From NCBI GenBank assembly GCA_023426245.1, contig JAFABB010000016.1:1-60277 (forward strand): DNA of 60,277 nt, read 5' to 3'. This document shows, in pieces, positions 1-9,021 of this stretch (positions are counted from its first letter, which is position 1; each line of letters opens with the position of its first letter). The notes under the pieces are model-generated. The model had not been told where the DNA came from and made no database searches. It saw only the letters and a program-made list of their open reading frames with translations. This DNA is from Bacillota bacterium (GTDB lineage Bacteria; Bacillota; UBA4882; UBA8346). The position numbers and the translations under genes are program-made.

Positions 1-89
1 AAAATTATTCTGGGGAACTTCATCAAAAACCTTGTCATTGCTTAATTTCTTTTAATTCTATTTTGATAGATTTGATCAAATTGATCGAA

Positions 90-179
90 TTATCCCTCTC
101 CTGTTTGACTTATGGGTAATGCGTAGGCTTCAAGGGATTGGTTATAAACCGTTTTCGTTTTTGCGATATCTCTGTTCAT
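90..179 (-). CDS. possible 29-aa small protein
   Basis: An ATG at 179 follows a GGAGAGG ribosome binding site and opens a 29-codon frame ending in TAA. The peptide is hydrophilic, starts MNRDIAKTKT and ends SQTGEG. No signal peptide or membrane segment is visible and I recognise no family. It lies downstream of the Nudix / membrane-protein pair on the same strand. The ribosome binding site is the only real support; it could be a remnant or chance. Confidence 0.25.
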   Translation of the reverse strand: MNRDIAKTKTVYNQSLEAYALPISQTGEG

Positions 180-240
180 CGAAACCTCTCCAGGAATTCT
201 TTTTTTGGGGTTAATTGATAACCCGTTGCATACCGCCATT

Positions 241-672
241 TCATTTGGTCCTTACATCACTCTTGATTTCAAAATCGATAACACCATCCGGCTCAACCTT
301 TAGAATTTTGATCAAGGCTTTTCCATGATACCCTTTTTCAAAATAACCAAATATTACTTCCTTATGAATTTGGTGATTTTGATCCCGATAACTCAATCCC
401 ATGGACTTTTCCCCATGGGCGGTAGCTGATGGAGCTTCCTCAGGTTTAAAGGCCAATTTTAAATACGATTTGGCAGGGATACCGGAAATAAGGATATCTT
501 GATGATTCTTTTGATAACTGATCGTAAAATCGCCGATTACATCCGCTGTCTTGTTATAAATCTCGATTTGGAAAGTACCTTTGTTTTTAAAATAAAAGAA
601 CGTAAAGGAAAAGGCGGCCATCCATATTATAATAAAAACGGCAATCAATATTAGCTTACGTGAAGTCTTCAT
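241..672 (-). CDS. membrane-anchored protein of unknown function
   Basis: This 143-residue protein has a lysine-rich start (MKTSRK) and one hydrophobic segment at about residues 8-28, then a soluble, beta-rich region that should lie outside the cytoplasmic membrane. I do not recognise the family. Its start codon overlaps the stop of the Nudix gene (ATGA), so the two are probably translationally coupled and share a transcript. The coupling and the clear N-terminal anchor make it a credible gene, but its function is unknown. Confidence 0.6.
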   Translation of the reverse strand: MKTSRKLILIAVFIIIWMAAFSFTFFYFKNKGTFQIEIYNKTADVIGDFTISYQKNHQDILISGIPAKSYLKLAFKPEEAPSATAHGEKSMGLSYRDQNHQIHKEVIFGYFEKGYHGKALIKILKVEPDGVIDFEIKSDVRTK

Positions 673-1334
673 CCAATCCCATCCTTCGTTTTCGCACCGA
701 TTTGTTTCGCCCGATGAATCAATTTATTGTACAAATATACATCGTGGCTGTCAAAAAAGTCCTGCCTGAATTGATCCACAGACAGCCAACGGACTGCGCT
801 GTTTTCCTCTTCATTGACGATAAGAGTTTCACTTTCACTGGCAATAAGGATATAGGCAACCGAAAGATGCAAGTGGGTACTGACCCATTCCCCTCGTTTC
901 ATATGTCCATAGACAGGCAAAATATCCAGAGAAATGATCCGGCTGGTCAGCGGAGTTACCTCTTGGACACCAGTTTCTTCCTTCGCTTCTTTGATTGCAA
1001 CCTGCAATAAATCCCCTTCACCGTCAGCATGTCCTCCAGTCCAAGCCCAGGTATTCCGTTGATTGTGATGAACCATCAACACCTTGTCCAGTTGCCGGTT
1101 CATGACAAAACCGGAACTGGTTATATGAGCCAGTTGGTTATCCCGCAGCAAAACCGTATCCGGAAACGCCTCAATATAATGCAAAATTAATGTTTTATCC
1201 TGGGTTTCCTGAGGGTTCTCAGGGACAAACCCATTGATTGGTGTGACGTAATCGATCGCCAGCGAACTTTTCTGATCCCGTTTCGCTCTGCTTGATACCC
1301 AGCCGTAGCATTCTTGGTTATTTATGAAAATCAC
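669..1334 (-). CDS. Nudix hydrolase
   Basis: Nudix enzymes hydrolyse nucleoside-diphosphate-linked compounds, using a metal bound by the Nudix box. Here the box runs over residues 100-123: GGHADGE, an eight-residue linker, then KEAKEETGV, which keeps the key glutamates. The 221-residue protein has about 95 residues before the box, longer than minimal Nudix proteins, so it may have an N-terminal substrate-specificity region. The substrate cannot be named. The frame opens with GTG directly against an AGAGG motif, so the true start is uncertain. It overlaps the downstream membrane-protein gene by 4 nt. Confidence 0.85.
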   Translation of the reverse strand: MIFINNQECYGWVSSRAKRDQKSSLAIDYVTPINGFVPENPQETQDKTLILHYIEAFPDTVLLRDNQLAHITSSGFVMNRQLDKVLMVHHNQRNTWAWTGGHADGEGDLLQVAIKEAKEETGVQEVTPLTSRIISLDILPVYGHMKRGEWVSTHLHLSVAYILIASESETLIVNEEENSAVRWLSVDQFRQDFFDSHDVYLYNKLIHRAKQIGAKTKDGIG

Positions 1335-1494
1335 CCTCTTTTACAACTCTTTCCACTCCGGGAGTTCTCTTCAACTTTTAGCAGCAGAAATATAATTTGA
1401 CATTCCTTCTTTGAAGCTTAATAATATATTTTAATACGTTGCGATTTGAAAATGAAGTTCCATTGGTTCAAGAATTTATAAGGAGATTCTCCTC

Positions 1495-2133
1495 ATGACA
1501 AACTTTATTCCTTCAACCTATGAAGTGGAGACACGCTTCCGTTTTTTATGTCCTGATGAAGTTTGGGATGTCCTGCCGATGTTTCAGTCTTATATCCACC
1601 AAGAAATCGAATGGCACACTATCCATTACGGTCAGGCTCTTTTCAAAGCCGATCAAATCTTGCGGATCAATCATACGCTCCGGCAAGGAAAATCAGGTTC
1701 TTCACTGGGATGGAAAGGGCCTGAACAAGGCGATTCCGTTAATATCCGGATCGAAATGGAAGAAACCATCACCAAAGGCATTCAAAACAGCAGTATTTTA
1801 ACCCGCCTGGGCTGTGATAAAGCCTTTGATACGCCGGCAGCTATCGCCGCCGAGCTGGCTAGGCTCGGTCATCCCAAGTTTATGGAGTTTTCCGGAAGAA
1901 ACTTAACCGGCGAATATGAACCTCAAGGATTTCATTTAAAACTTATGCTCGCTTCCGATCCGTCCTTGGGTTACCCATTGCTTTTTGAAATCGAGAAAGC
2001 CGCACATTCACGTGAGCAAGCCGCTGAATTTGAAAAAGAAATTACAGAATTTGTCCGGGACCACCGGCTTGAAGAGCGGGTTGTCCGGGAAGAACCCCCT
2101 ACTCTTTTATACCGGGCGCTTCATTTGGGGTAA
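1495..2133 (+). CDS. CYTH domain protein (class IV adenylate cyclase / triphosphatase fold)
   Basis: The start follows a TAAGGAG ribosome binding site. CYTH proteins form a beta tunnel that binds triphosphates with Mg2+; members include CyaB-type adenylate cyclases and thiamine- or inorganic triphosphatases. The 212-residue protein shows the diagnostic alternating acidic start (EVETRF at residues 10-15), a middle strand IRIEMEETI and a late strand LFEIEKA, where the tunnel's acidic residues lie. The usual ExExK ends in Arg here. Activity cannot be chosen from sequence alone. It is one of only two clear plus-strand genes and is divergent from the Nudix gene. Confidence 0.75.
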   Translation: MTNFIPSTYEVETRFRFLCPDEVWDVLPMFQSYIHQEIEWHTIHYGQALFKADQILRINHTLRQGKSGSSLGWKGPEQGDSVNIRIEMEETITKGIQNSSILTRLGCDKAFDTPAAIAAELARLGHPKFMEFSGRNLTGEYEPQGFHLKLMLASDPSLGYPLLFEIEKAAHSREQAAEFEKEITEFVRDHRLEERVVREEPPTLLYRALHLG

Positions 2134-2175
2134 CAGACCGGCCCGCATATATTTCTTTCCCCATGCCTTTTCCGG

Positions 2176-2859
2176 TTAATCAAGGCGTGCAAAATCAACC
2201 CCCGATATATTCCGAACTTCATTGAACAGTTGGGTAATATTTTGTCGGGACGACATTTTCAACTCCAATTCCAATATAAATACCGATTCCCCAGGCTGAT
2301 CCGGAGGAGATTTCGGAGCGGTTTCTTCCCGATATTCCATGGTACTCATTTTCATATTATTTTGATTCACGAGCCTCAAAACTTCTTGAATCGCTTCCTC
2401 TTTTGTTATGTGAACGGTTAATTTCAAATGTTTTGCTTTGAATACCCCAAAACCGGTGTGCAAAAACTCTAAACAAGCAAATACTAATATCGTGGCGCTG
2501 AGACTAATCCAATACATCCCCGCTCCCACGGCCAGCCCGATTCCCGCAGTCGCCCATAGTCCGGCGGCCGTTGTCAGTCCGCGAACGGTTTCCCGTTGAA
2601 AAATAATCATTCCGGCGCCGATAAATCCGATCCCGCTGACTACCTGGGCCGCTACGCGGCTTGGGTCCAAGGCGATGTCCTGCATATGAAGAATATCGCC
2701 GAAACCGTATTTTGATACCACCATAATCAGCGCGCTGCCCAGTGCGACCAAAAAATGGGTACGGATTCCGGCTTCCTTCTTTTTACTGGTCCGTTCAAAA
2801 CCTATGACCGCACCAAAAGTCCCGGCAAGCAAAAGCCGTAAAAATATTTCCCAGTTCAT
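2176..2859 (-). CDS. MgtC/SapB family membrane protein
   Basis: The 227-residue protein starts after GGAGG and has about four to five membrane helices in residues 1-130, followed by a soluble C-terminal domain of about 90 residues that resembles the ACT-like tail of longer MgtC proteins. The signature features are FLRLLLAGTFGAVIGFER at the N-terminus, GSALIMV, and GIGFIGAGMIIF near residues 75-90. Family members are linked to growth at low Mg2+ and to control of ATP synthase, mostly from work in enteric pathogens; the role here is inferred only by family. It faces the CYTH gene tail to tail. Confidence 0.85.
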   Translation of the reverse strand: MNWEIFLRLLLAGTFGAVIGFERTSKKKEAGIRTHFLVALGSALIMVVSKYGFGDILHMQDIALDPSRVAAQVVSGIGFIGAGMIIFQRETVRGLTTAAGLWATAGIGLAVGAGMYWISLSATILVFACLEFLHTGFGVFKAKHLKLTVHITKEEAIQEVLRLVNQNNMKMSTMEYREETAPKSPPDQPGESVFILELELKMSSRQNITQLFNEVRNISGVDFARLD

Positions 2860-2943
2860 TTTTCCTCCAACCCAAACTCAACCACCACCGGCTAAAAACC
2901 GGTTATTGAGGCAATCATCAGCTACCGTTCAACCTTTAGTATG

Positions 2944-3546
2944 TCAAAAATCGATCATTTCAAGGGCCTTGGAAACAGCCCCGTCGAACTCAGGGGTTTC
3001 CTTGATATCTTGGATACTCTTGGGCTTTTGCGGCAACTGACTATGGTCATTGATTGTTAAGGCCAGCCACTGCACATCCTGCCATTGGTTAAATTTATAG
3101 CCCACCTTACAATATAAACCTGCCGGCTTAAAGCCTAACGATTGGTGAAAATCAAGGCTGCCTTGATTGGCCCCGGTTACGATGGCATAAACGTTATAAA
3201 ATCCCTGTAATTTCAGCAATTCCAATAAGCAACTATATAAGGCCGTTCCAATCTTTTTTCCGTGAAAATCCGGGTGAACATATACCGAAGCGTCCACCGA
3301 CCAATCGTAAGCGGATCGCTCATGAAATTGGGAAGCATAAGCATAACCTATAATTTTACCATCTACTTCACAAACCAGCCAAGGGTATTTCTTTACGATA
3401 TTGATTATTCTGGCGCCAAATTCCTCAACGGTTGGCACTTCATATTCAAAGGTAATGACCGTGTCTTTGATAAACGGAGCATAAATCTCTAGTAATGCCG
3501 CACTGTCGGATTGCATAGCGAGTCGGAACTTTTTGTCAATTGGCAC
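2944..3546 (-). CDS. GNAT N-acetyltransferase, phosphinothricin-acetyltransferase type
   Basis: This 200-residue protein has the layout of the Pat/Bar branch of GNAT enzymes: the early motif IYAPFIKDTVITFEYEVP, a cofactor-binding motif A around HPDFHGKKIGTALYS, and motif B near NQGSLDFHQSLGFKPAG. These enzymes transfer acetyl from acetyl-CoA to small amines. A tail of about 30 residues beyond the GNAT fold (from about residue 168) is unassigned. The start is GTG, 6 nt after AAGGAAG. The substrate is unknown, and acetylation of a phosphinothricin-like compound is only a family guess. Confidence 0.85.
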   Translation of the reverse strand: MPIDKKFRLAMQSDSAALLEIYAPFIKDTVITFEYEVPTVEEFGARIINIVKKYPWLVCEVDGKIIGYAYASQFHERSAYDWSVDASVYVHPDFHGKKIGTALYSCLLELLKLQGFYNVYAIVTGANQGSLDFHQSLGFKPAGLYCKVGYKFNQWQDVQWLALTINDHSQLPQKPKSIQDIKETPEFDGAVSKALEMIDF

Positions 3547-3988
3547 TGTTTTACTTCCTTTCTGATTCTACTTTTAAAATCTTTAAAATCAATAATATTA
3601 GTTTTTTATCTGATCTTTGATTGATATAATCGCTTTACAAATTCAACAGACTGCTAAATAATGTTGGGGGTTCTTTGCTGATAAAACTGATCCAAAAAAG
3701 CCCAATAATCACTGAGCCATAATACTCAGTATCCAGAGTCGTAAATATCATTTGTAAAGGCTGGAAATTTAATCATATCATAATCCACAATTCCAAATAT
3801 GGCAACACGAAAAGAACTAACTTGACCGGATACCGGATGAAATGGGTCGAATAAGAGTTGAGGGGTAAGTTGAGCAAAACGCTATATATTTATAATGACG
3901 ATTTTTGAGAGTTCCGGAGCTAGGACTAAATAAATCCACCATGATCTAAAGGCACCGAACGCTGGCCTACAAAAGGAAAAAAATATGA
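3547..3988. other. AT-rich intergenic stretch without a supported gene
   Basis: Between the GNAT start and the dlt terminator I see no reading frame with a ribosome binding site and no recognisable RNA or repeat. A frame that runs from here into the 3' end of dltB is a shadow of dltB. Confidence 0.5.
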
Positions 3989-4030
3989 CCGGCAGCTGTT
4001 GAATTAAAATGATAACTCTAATGCTGCCGG
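3989..4030 (-). terminator. probable dlt operon terminator
   Basis: Just past the dltB stop on the minus strand, an 8-bp stem (CCGGCAGC with GCTGCCGG) encloses 26 nt and is followed by a T-rich run. The loop is long for an intrinsic terminator, so efficiency is uncertain, but the position fits. Confidence 0.5.
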
Positions 4031-4039
4031 CAATTTTAA

Positions 4040-5281
4040 TTAAGCTTTCATAATTTTGGACGGAGTCTTTATTAAAAGTTGTGCTAAAAAAAGGATAAGA
4101 GTAATCGGGATCATCATTGCAATTAAAATGCTGTTTAAAAACTGGATCCTGCCGGAAAAGATGAGAAAACCAAAACAAATCAAGTTAAATGTAATAACAA
4201 TCGATAAAACTCTCCAAGCATTCCCACTTCCCCATAATTTCCACTCTTTATTTAGCTGGGTAAACACATCAAAACCAGTCATTAAAATTGCATGGTAAAA
4301 GCCGTAAATGATATAATAAAACTGGCTGCCATGCCATAATCCCATTAAACCGAATAAAACAAAATATCCGATATATGAAAGGACGTATTTATTAAGCCGG
4401 ATTTTTTTCTTGGCGCAAAAATAAATAAACCGCATATACACATAATCCCGGAACCATGTCGATAAACTAATATGCCATCGGTTCCAGAAATCCTTAATAC
4501 TACTGCTCAAAAAAGGCTTGTTAAAATTCTCGGGAGTTCTTATGGCAAATAAATAGCTGGTTCCAACGGCAAAAGTACTATAACCTGCAAAATCAAAGAA
4601 AAGATACATCGCATAGGCATACATATAATTCATCGTTACCAGGAAAGAGTGTGAATCGCTAATCGAATCGAGCCAATAGGACTTAATTAGAAAACCAATA
4701 ATGAATTTATATAAAAACCCCAAAAATATCTTCTGAATTCCCTTAAGCAGCAATTGTTGATATTCCTCACCCGTCGGCTTCTTAGTAAGGTCTTTGGTAA
4801 ACCTGCGAAAACGATCAATAGGGCCTGAACTAAGAGTGGGAAAAAAGAACATAAAGCTGATAAAATCACCAAATTTAACTTTTTCAATCAACCCGTCCTT
4901 AATTTCCATTACCATTTGGATACATTTAAATGTTACATATGATATCCCCAGGAAACCCACATCAGAAATAGCGGGAATAAAATGTTTCGCAATAGCTAAG
5001 GGAAAAAGAGAACCTATTAAAGCTACCGGATAAAATACAGTCCGATTGTGATAACGGTACAGCCAACTATAACCTTTGATGATCAACCATTCAAAAACAA
5101 AAAACAGCAAAAATCTTGTGGGAGCTGAATGCTTGGAATAAAACAGTATGCTGTACACCATATAAATGGAGACTATTAGGTTATACCATCGTGAAGTCCG
5201 GCCTTTAAGTCCCAAAATAATCGCAGGAATCGCCAAAACGATTACCGGCACGAAAAATTGAAACTCGCCAAATGGTGTCAT
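4040..5281 (-). CDS. dltB: D-alanyl transfer protein DltB (MBOAT)
   Basis: DltB is the membrane-bound O-acyltransferase that moves D-alanine from DltC across the cytoplasmic membrane for attachment to teichoic-acid-type polymers. The 413-residue protein is strongly hydrophobic, with about ten or more membrane segments. It carries the MBOAT signatures: NKPFLSSSIKDFWNRWHISLSTWFRD in the middle and the catalytic His region LMGLWHGSQFYY. Its ATG overlaps the dltA stop (ATGA). It is the last gene of dltC-D-X-A-B and is followed by a candidate terminator. Length and motifs match intact DltB. Confidence 0.95.
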   Translation of the reverse strand: MTPFGEFQFFVPVIVLAIPAIILGLKGRTSRWYNLIVSIYMVYSILFYSKHSAPTRFLLFFVFEWLIIKGYSWLYRYHNRTVFYPVALIGSLFPLAIAKHFIPAISDVGFLGISYVTFKCIQMVMEIKDGLIEKVKFGDFISFMFFFPTLSSGPIDRFRRFTKDLTKKPTGEEYQQLLLKGIQKIFLGFLYKFIIGFLIKSYWLDSISDSHSFLVTMNYMYAYAMYLFFDFAGYSTFAVGTSYLFAIRTPENFNKPFLSSSIKDFWNRWHISLSTWFRDYVYMRFIYFCAKKKIRLNKYVLSYIGYFVLFGLMGLWHGSQFYYIIYGFYHAILMTGFDVFTQLNKEWKLWGSGNAWRVLSIVITFNLICFGFLIFSGRIQFLNSILIAMMIPITLILFLAQLLIKTPSKIMKA

Positions 5282-6828
5282 TGGAGTTCCTCCTGGAGTT
5301 TTTTACGGTTTACTTTACCATTTGGATTCATCGGCATGGTATTTTTAAAAACGATTTTACGCGGTACCATATACTCCGGTATAAGATTCCCCAGCTGTCT
5401 TTTAATTGAGCTGCTCAATTCAAATTCACTAGAGTCTTCTTGATCAGAAAGAGTAATAAAGGCCGTTAAATATTCACACTTACCATCCTTAGTCACTGGT
5501 AGGACCACTGCATTCTTGACAATAGGTATCAAGCGAAGATTCTCTTCAATATCTCCAAGTTCAATACGATAACCATGTAATTTAACCTGAAAATCCAACC
5601 GGCCGCAATAAAATATCAGACCGTTTTGAATATATCCTGCATCGCCCGTCTTATAAGCGCGGTAAGATTGACCCTGGTATTCATCAACATAAAATGAACG
5701 TTTACTTAACTCCGGATTTTGAAAATACCCTGGACTAACACTAGGTCCAACAATGGCGATCTCTCCCTTTTCGCCTTCAGGTAAAACCCTCCCCTGTTCA
5801 TCGATAATCCGGATTACGCAGTCCGGTTTACAATATCCGACTGGAAGGGGAGAAAAGTCGTCAATTAATTTTTGAGTGACCTGTAGGGAAGTAACTGCCA
5901 CTGTGGCTTCCGTTGGACCGTAGGTATTAAACAGAGCGGTTTTGGGAAAACGGTCAATCAGTTTTTGAGCGCATTTATTGGTAAAAATTTCGCCACAGAA
6001 CAAGAAAGTATGTAATTCCGGAAACATATTTTGAGTAAAAGTTTTTTCAATTAAGCACATTTCAGCAAAAGAGGGCGTTGAAACCCAAATCTGAGAATCC
6101 CCGGCATTTTGAAATTCTTTGAAAAGTTCTCTGGGGTTGGCTATCATTTCTTTATCGATACACCTTACAGTTCCGCCACTTACCAATGCCAAATAGGAAT
6201 CCATAAATGAAACATCGAAAGAAAAAGGGACCTGATTTAAAAACACTTGATTTTCTTGAATCTTAAATTCAGAAAGTCCCCACTCTACAAAACTAGTGAG
6301 ACAGCCTAAAGTTATTTGAACACCTTTGGGTTCCCCGGTACTACCGGAGGTATACATAATATAATAATTATCATCCGAAGTTACTCTTCGGTCCGGCGAA
6401 GGATGTTTCCCGGAATATTCCCTGAAAATATCCGATAAGCTTTGTCCCCATTTTTTGCTTTCATCACGAATGGCAATTCCATTGATTGTATTCAGCTCAT
6501 CTGGCAATATTGTGGGGGATAATATTAATTTGCTTTTGGAATTTGCAATAATCCGCATGATCCGATCAATAGGCAAGGCTTCATCAACCGGGATATAAGC
6601 ATGTCCTGCCTTTACGCACCCGAAAAAAGCACTTAGCATATTCGGGTGTTTATGACCATAAACAATAACCGGTGAATTATCATTGGGAATAACCGTTCCT
6701 ATCCAAGCAGCCAGAGCATCCGATCTATCCCAAAGTTGACGATAACTAATAGAATCCTCCCTGTGAATACAAGCTTTCCGTTCCGGTACTAATTCAGCCC
6801 AACGATTAATCGTATCGAATAAGTCCAT
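5278..6828 (-). CDS. dltA: D-alanine--[D-alanyl carrier protein] ligase DltA
   Basis: DltA is the cytoplasmic adenylating enzyme that activates D-alanine with ATP and loads it on the DltC phosphopantetheine arm. The protein is about 516 residues, the usual length. It shows the ANL-family core motifs: YTSGSTGEPKGV (P-loop, about residue 155), NTYGPTEATVAVT, YKTGD and GRLDFQVKLHGYRIE, and ends with a catalytic Lys in PNGKVNRKKL. The ATG at 6828 is chosen because AGAAGG lies 8 nt upstream; a GTG three codons earlier is less well placed. It overlaps dltB by 4 nt. Confidence 0.95.
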   Translation of the reverse strand: MDLFDTINRWAELVPERKACIHREDSISYRQLWDRSDALAAWIGTVIPNDNSPVIVYGHKHPNMLSAFFGCVKAGHAYIPVDEALPIDRIMRIIANSKSKLILSPTILPDELNTINGIAIRDESKKWGQSLSDIFREYSGKHPSPDRRVTSDDNYYIMYTSGSTGEPKGVQITLGCLTSFVEWGLSEFKIQENQVFLNQVPFSFDVSFMDSYLALVSGGTVRCIDKEMIANPRELFKEFQNAGDSQIWVSTPSFAEMCLIEKTFTQNMFPELHTFLFCGEIFTNKCAQKLIDRFPKTALFNTYGPTEATVAVTSLQVTQKLIDDFSPLPVGYCKPDCVIRIIDEQGRVLPEGEKGEIAIVGPSVSPGYFQNPELSKRSFYVDEYQGQSYRAYKTGDAGYIQNGLIFYCGRLDFQVKLHGYRIELGDIEENLRLIPIVKNAVVLPVTKDGKCEYLTAFITLSDQEDSSEFELSSSIKRQLGNLIPEYMVPRKIVFKNTMPMNPNGKVNRKKLQEELQ

Positions 6829-6845
6829 TTTCTGCACCTTCTATT

Positions 6846-7010
6846 TTAAAAGTCGTTATAAATAAAATCAGCAACCGAATTGTTATGTATCCCGTAAATC
6901 CATAATAAAGCGACCAAAATCGCCAAATAAAAAGTAGTTTGAACAATCCATTGCGTAAGAGGTTTATTCCAGCTATTGATGATAGAAGCGAGCCATTTCC
7001 CGATCAACAT
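6846..7010 (-). CDS. dltX: DltX, small membrane protein of the dlt operon
   Basis: This 54-residue protein has one membrane helix (about residues 22-41, FYLAILVALLWIYG) and ends FIYNDF, the C-terminal FIYxxF-like motif of DltX. DltX is the short subunit that works with DltB and DltD in carrying D-alanine to the outside. The ATG at 7010 lies 8 nt after a GGAAAGGA site. The first 38 nt overlap the 3' end of dltD in another frame. A longer frame from 7088 exists, but its extra 26 residues are out-of-frame dltD sequence. In most described operons dltX precedes dltA, as here. Confidence 0.85.
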   Translation of the reverse strand: MLIGKWLASIINSWNKPLTQWIVQTTFYLAILVALLWIYGIHNNSVADFIYNDF

Positions 7011-8148
7011 AAACCCATCCTTTCCAGCCGAAATGTTGAGTATCATGCAAAAAATATTTATCATATTCATGTCCCGAAAAATCGACATCGGTTAAACCGG
7101 CTTTTCGAATCGCTTGTTTAATTTGAAAATAGCATTGATTCCTGGTTTCTTTTGGCAAACCAATATAATCGGACCAAAAGCCGTTCAGCGGTTCGATGAT
7201 AATTAAAGGTTTAATATTCAATTCTTTACACAGGCTTAGCAGTAAATGAAAATTCCTTAGTTCCCTAGAACTAAAATAAATACTATCTTTCGCGCTATTT
7301 TGATATTGATTTAATTTAGGTTCGATATGTTCTTTATAACGCTGATCATCGATACTGAAAGGATTGGTTCGACAGGCCTTTTCGCCCTCCTTTTCAGCAT
7401 CCGCCATCAGCCGGTTCCAATCAGGATTGGTTCGCTGGGCCGATTGGTGCGGGGCTTGATTATATTCCATCATTAATTTGTAAGCAATCAACCGATCTTT
7501 TTGTTCCATCCCGTAAAGGATTATATGAGCGATTGGTTTGATAAGGCCATCCACAGTTTGGTTGGGGTGCTTTTGCGCTAAATTCTTTAAAAGCACGGTT
7601 AGTATAGGGTCTCGATATACTCCTACTGTTTTGAGGAGACTCCTGGCAATTTCACGTTTCAAATTTGAGCTAATTTTGGAATTTAAGACGAATTCATAAG
7701 CATGAAGCCCTGAAATATTTCCACCAATCTTCAAATTGCGTTCAACCAAAAAATTAGTCGGCTCGACCAGTAAAACAATTTTTTGATTACGGATGGAACC
7801 ATTGAGGGCGGCAATTTTTAACGCATGAAAGAGGCTAGTAACACTATTACGACCTACTAAATACGGAATAAATCCGGCTGCTTTTCCGTTAAAAACATTT
7901 GAAGGATGGTAAGTGCAATCGGCATTGTTTAAGTTGGACGCCGCAAATATGCATAGATAATCCTTGCTGGCTAAGGCTTTTTGTTCAGTTAGGATCCCGT
8001 CGTATTTCCGGCGATCATATATCGGAGCCATACCATCAACATTGTTGACCTTACTGACGAAACGATTAACATAAGACATAAAAGCAACAATAACTAAGGC
8101 AAACAATGCAAACGCCAAAAAAATCGGGCCAAATTTAGGCTGTTTCAT
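6973..8148 (-). CDS. dltD: DltD, D-alanyl-lipoteichoic acid biosynthesis protein
   Basis: DltD is a membrane-anchored SGNH/GDSL-like protein that acts outside the membrane in transferring D-alanine to the polymer. The 391-residue protein has an N-terminal anchor (about residues 9-30). It then has a serine motif FAASNL (about residue 70), a LVEPTNFL strand, and the terminal DTQHFGWKGW motif that holds the Asp/His pair. The Ser motif differs a little from the usual GSSEL form, but the surrounding fold is recognisable. Its start overlaps the dltC stop by 4 nt and its end overlaps dltX. Confidence 0.9.
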   Translation of the reverse strand: MKQPKFGPIFLAFALFALVIVAFMSYVNRFVSKVNNVDGMAPIYDRRKYDGILTEQKALASKDYLCIFAASNLNNADCTYHPSNVFNGKAAGFIPYLVGRNSVTSLFHALKIAALNGSIRNQKIVLLVEPTNFLVERNLKIGGNISGLHAYEFVLNSKISSNLKREIARSLLKTVGVYRDPILTVLLKNLAQKHPNQTVDGLIKPIAHIILYGMEQKDRLIAYKLMMEYNQAPHQSAQRTNPDWNRLMADAEKEGEKACRTNPFSIDDQRYKEHIEPKLNQYQNSAKDSIYFSSRELRNFHLLLSLCKELNIKPLIIIEPLNGFWSDYIGLPKETRNQCYFQIKQAIRKAGLTDVDFSGHEYDKYFLHDTQHFGWKGWVYVDREMARFYHQ

Positions 8149-8381
8149 TGGGAAATTTTTGCCTCCAAATAACTGATAATTTTATTGGGAGTCGCCCAAA
8201 CATCCCGGTCGATTTCTGTTATTGAGACATTAATATTTAACTTTTCCTCTAGCGCAACTAAAAATTGTACAGTTCCGAAAGAATCCAACATTCCTAAATT
8301 ATACACTTCAATATCGGGATTATTCACGACTTCTGTGGTTTCACATACCTCTGACAGAATACTCAAAATTTTTTCTCTCAT
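8145..8381 (-). CDS. dltC: D-alanyl carrier protein DltC
   Basis: DltC is the acyl-carrier-like protein that holds D-alanine as a thioester. It has 78 residues, the usual size, and the phosphopantetheine attachment motif LDSFGTV with Ser at position 34. The ATG follows AGAGGTG. It is the first gene of the operon, and a good promoter lies 35-65 nt upstream. Here the order is dltC-dltD-dltX-dltA-dltB, in contrast to the common dltX-A-B-C-D order in low-GC Gram-positives. Confidence 0.95.
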   Translation of the reverse strand: MREKILSILSEVCETTEVVNNPDIEVYNLGMLDSFGTVQFLVALEEKLNINVSITEIDRDVWATPNKIISYLEAKISQ

Positions 8382-8416
8382 TTGATGTACACCTCTTAAA
8401 ATAAGTTCACATATGA

Positions 8417-8445
8417 ATATTAATTTTAGCGTATTTTATCTACAA
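8417..8445 (-). promoter_or_regulatory. predicted sigma-A promoter of the dlt operon
   Basis: On the minus strand TTGTAG (-35) and TAATAT (-10) are 17 nt apart, about 35 nt upstream of the dltC start. The match is good but not perfect. Confidence 0.55.
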
Positions 8446-8493
8446 TAATTGGAATTTGTTTTATTGTTAACCAAAATGAAATAAAATTTAGCT

Positions 8494-8991
8494 TTACTGA
8501 ATTGTTTCTAAAAATTCCTTTTCCATCATACAAACCGTAAACGGCAAATGACTGTAATTTTTCAAAGCCGTTTCCTTAAAACCATAATCCTGGTACCACT
8601 TTTTCAATATCGCATTTTCATTAATAATCCCGATGGAAACCTTGAGGCCTTTTTCTTTTCTGACATAATCAAATACAAAATCCATCAGCTGTGTTCCAAA
8701 TCCACTGTGGCGAAACCCTGGTAATACAGCCAGTCTTTCCATGTAAAACAAAGATTCGCCCGCCTTTTCAATTGCTACAAAACCGACCTGGATATCATCG
8801 TTGTTATACAATCCGAAAAATTTGATTCCTTTTTCTTTCATCGCCTTCAAATTCCCGATATTCGTAAAAGCCGGATTGGTAGGGCAATTGATTTCCGTTA
8901 GATTTAGTTCTTTTGCAACGGTGTCAAAAGCTTCCCGGATAACCTGTACGCTTTGAACAAGTTCCTTTTCATCGCCAATCTCCCGGATCAT
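8494..8991 (-). CDS. GNAT N-acetyltransferase
   Basis: The 165-residue protein has the GNAT acetyl-CoA site (LAVLPGFRHSGFGTQLMDFV, about residues 88-107) and a motif B region ending with NENAILKKWYQDYGFKE. A methionine- and tyrosine-containing strand, LFYMERLAV, precedes motif A. The ATG follows AGAGGGATG. The substrate cannot be told. It stands between the dlt operon and the metallo-beta-lactamase-fold gene on the same strand; 30 nt separate it from the latter, so the two may be co-transcribed. Confidence 0.85.
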   Translation of the reverse strand: MIREIGDEKELVQSVQVIREAFDTVAKELNLTEINCPTNPAFTNIGNLKAMKEKGIKFFGLYNNDDIQVGFVAIEKAGESLFYMERLAVLPGFRHSGFGTQLMDFVFDYVRKEKGLKVSIGIINENAILKKWYQDYGFKETALKNYSHLPFTVCMMEKEFLETIQ

Positions 8992-9021
8992 GTTTTCATC
9001 CCTCTTTCCAAAAGCAAATAA

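Noticed and set aside
3882..4178. 98-codon frame at the 3' end of dltB
   Set aside because: It overlaps dltB in another frame, has no ribosome binding site and reads like a shadow.
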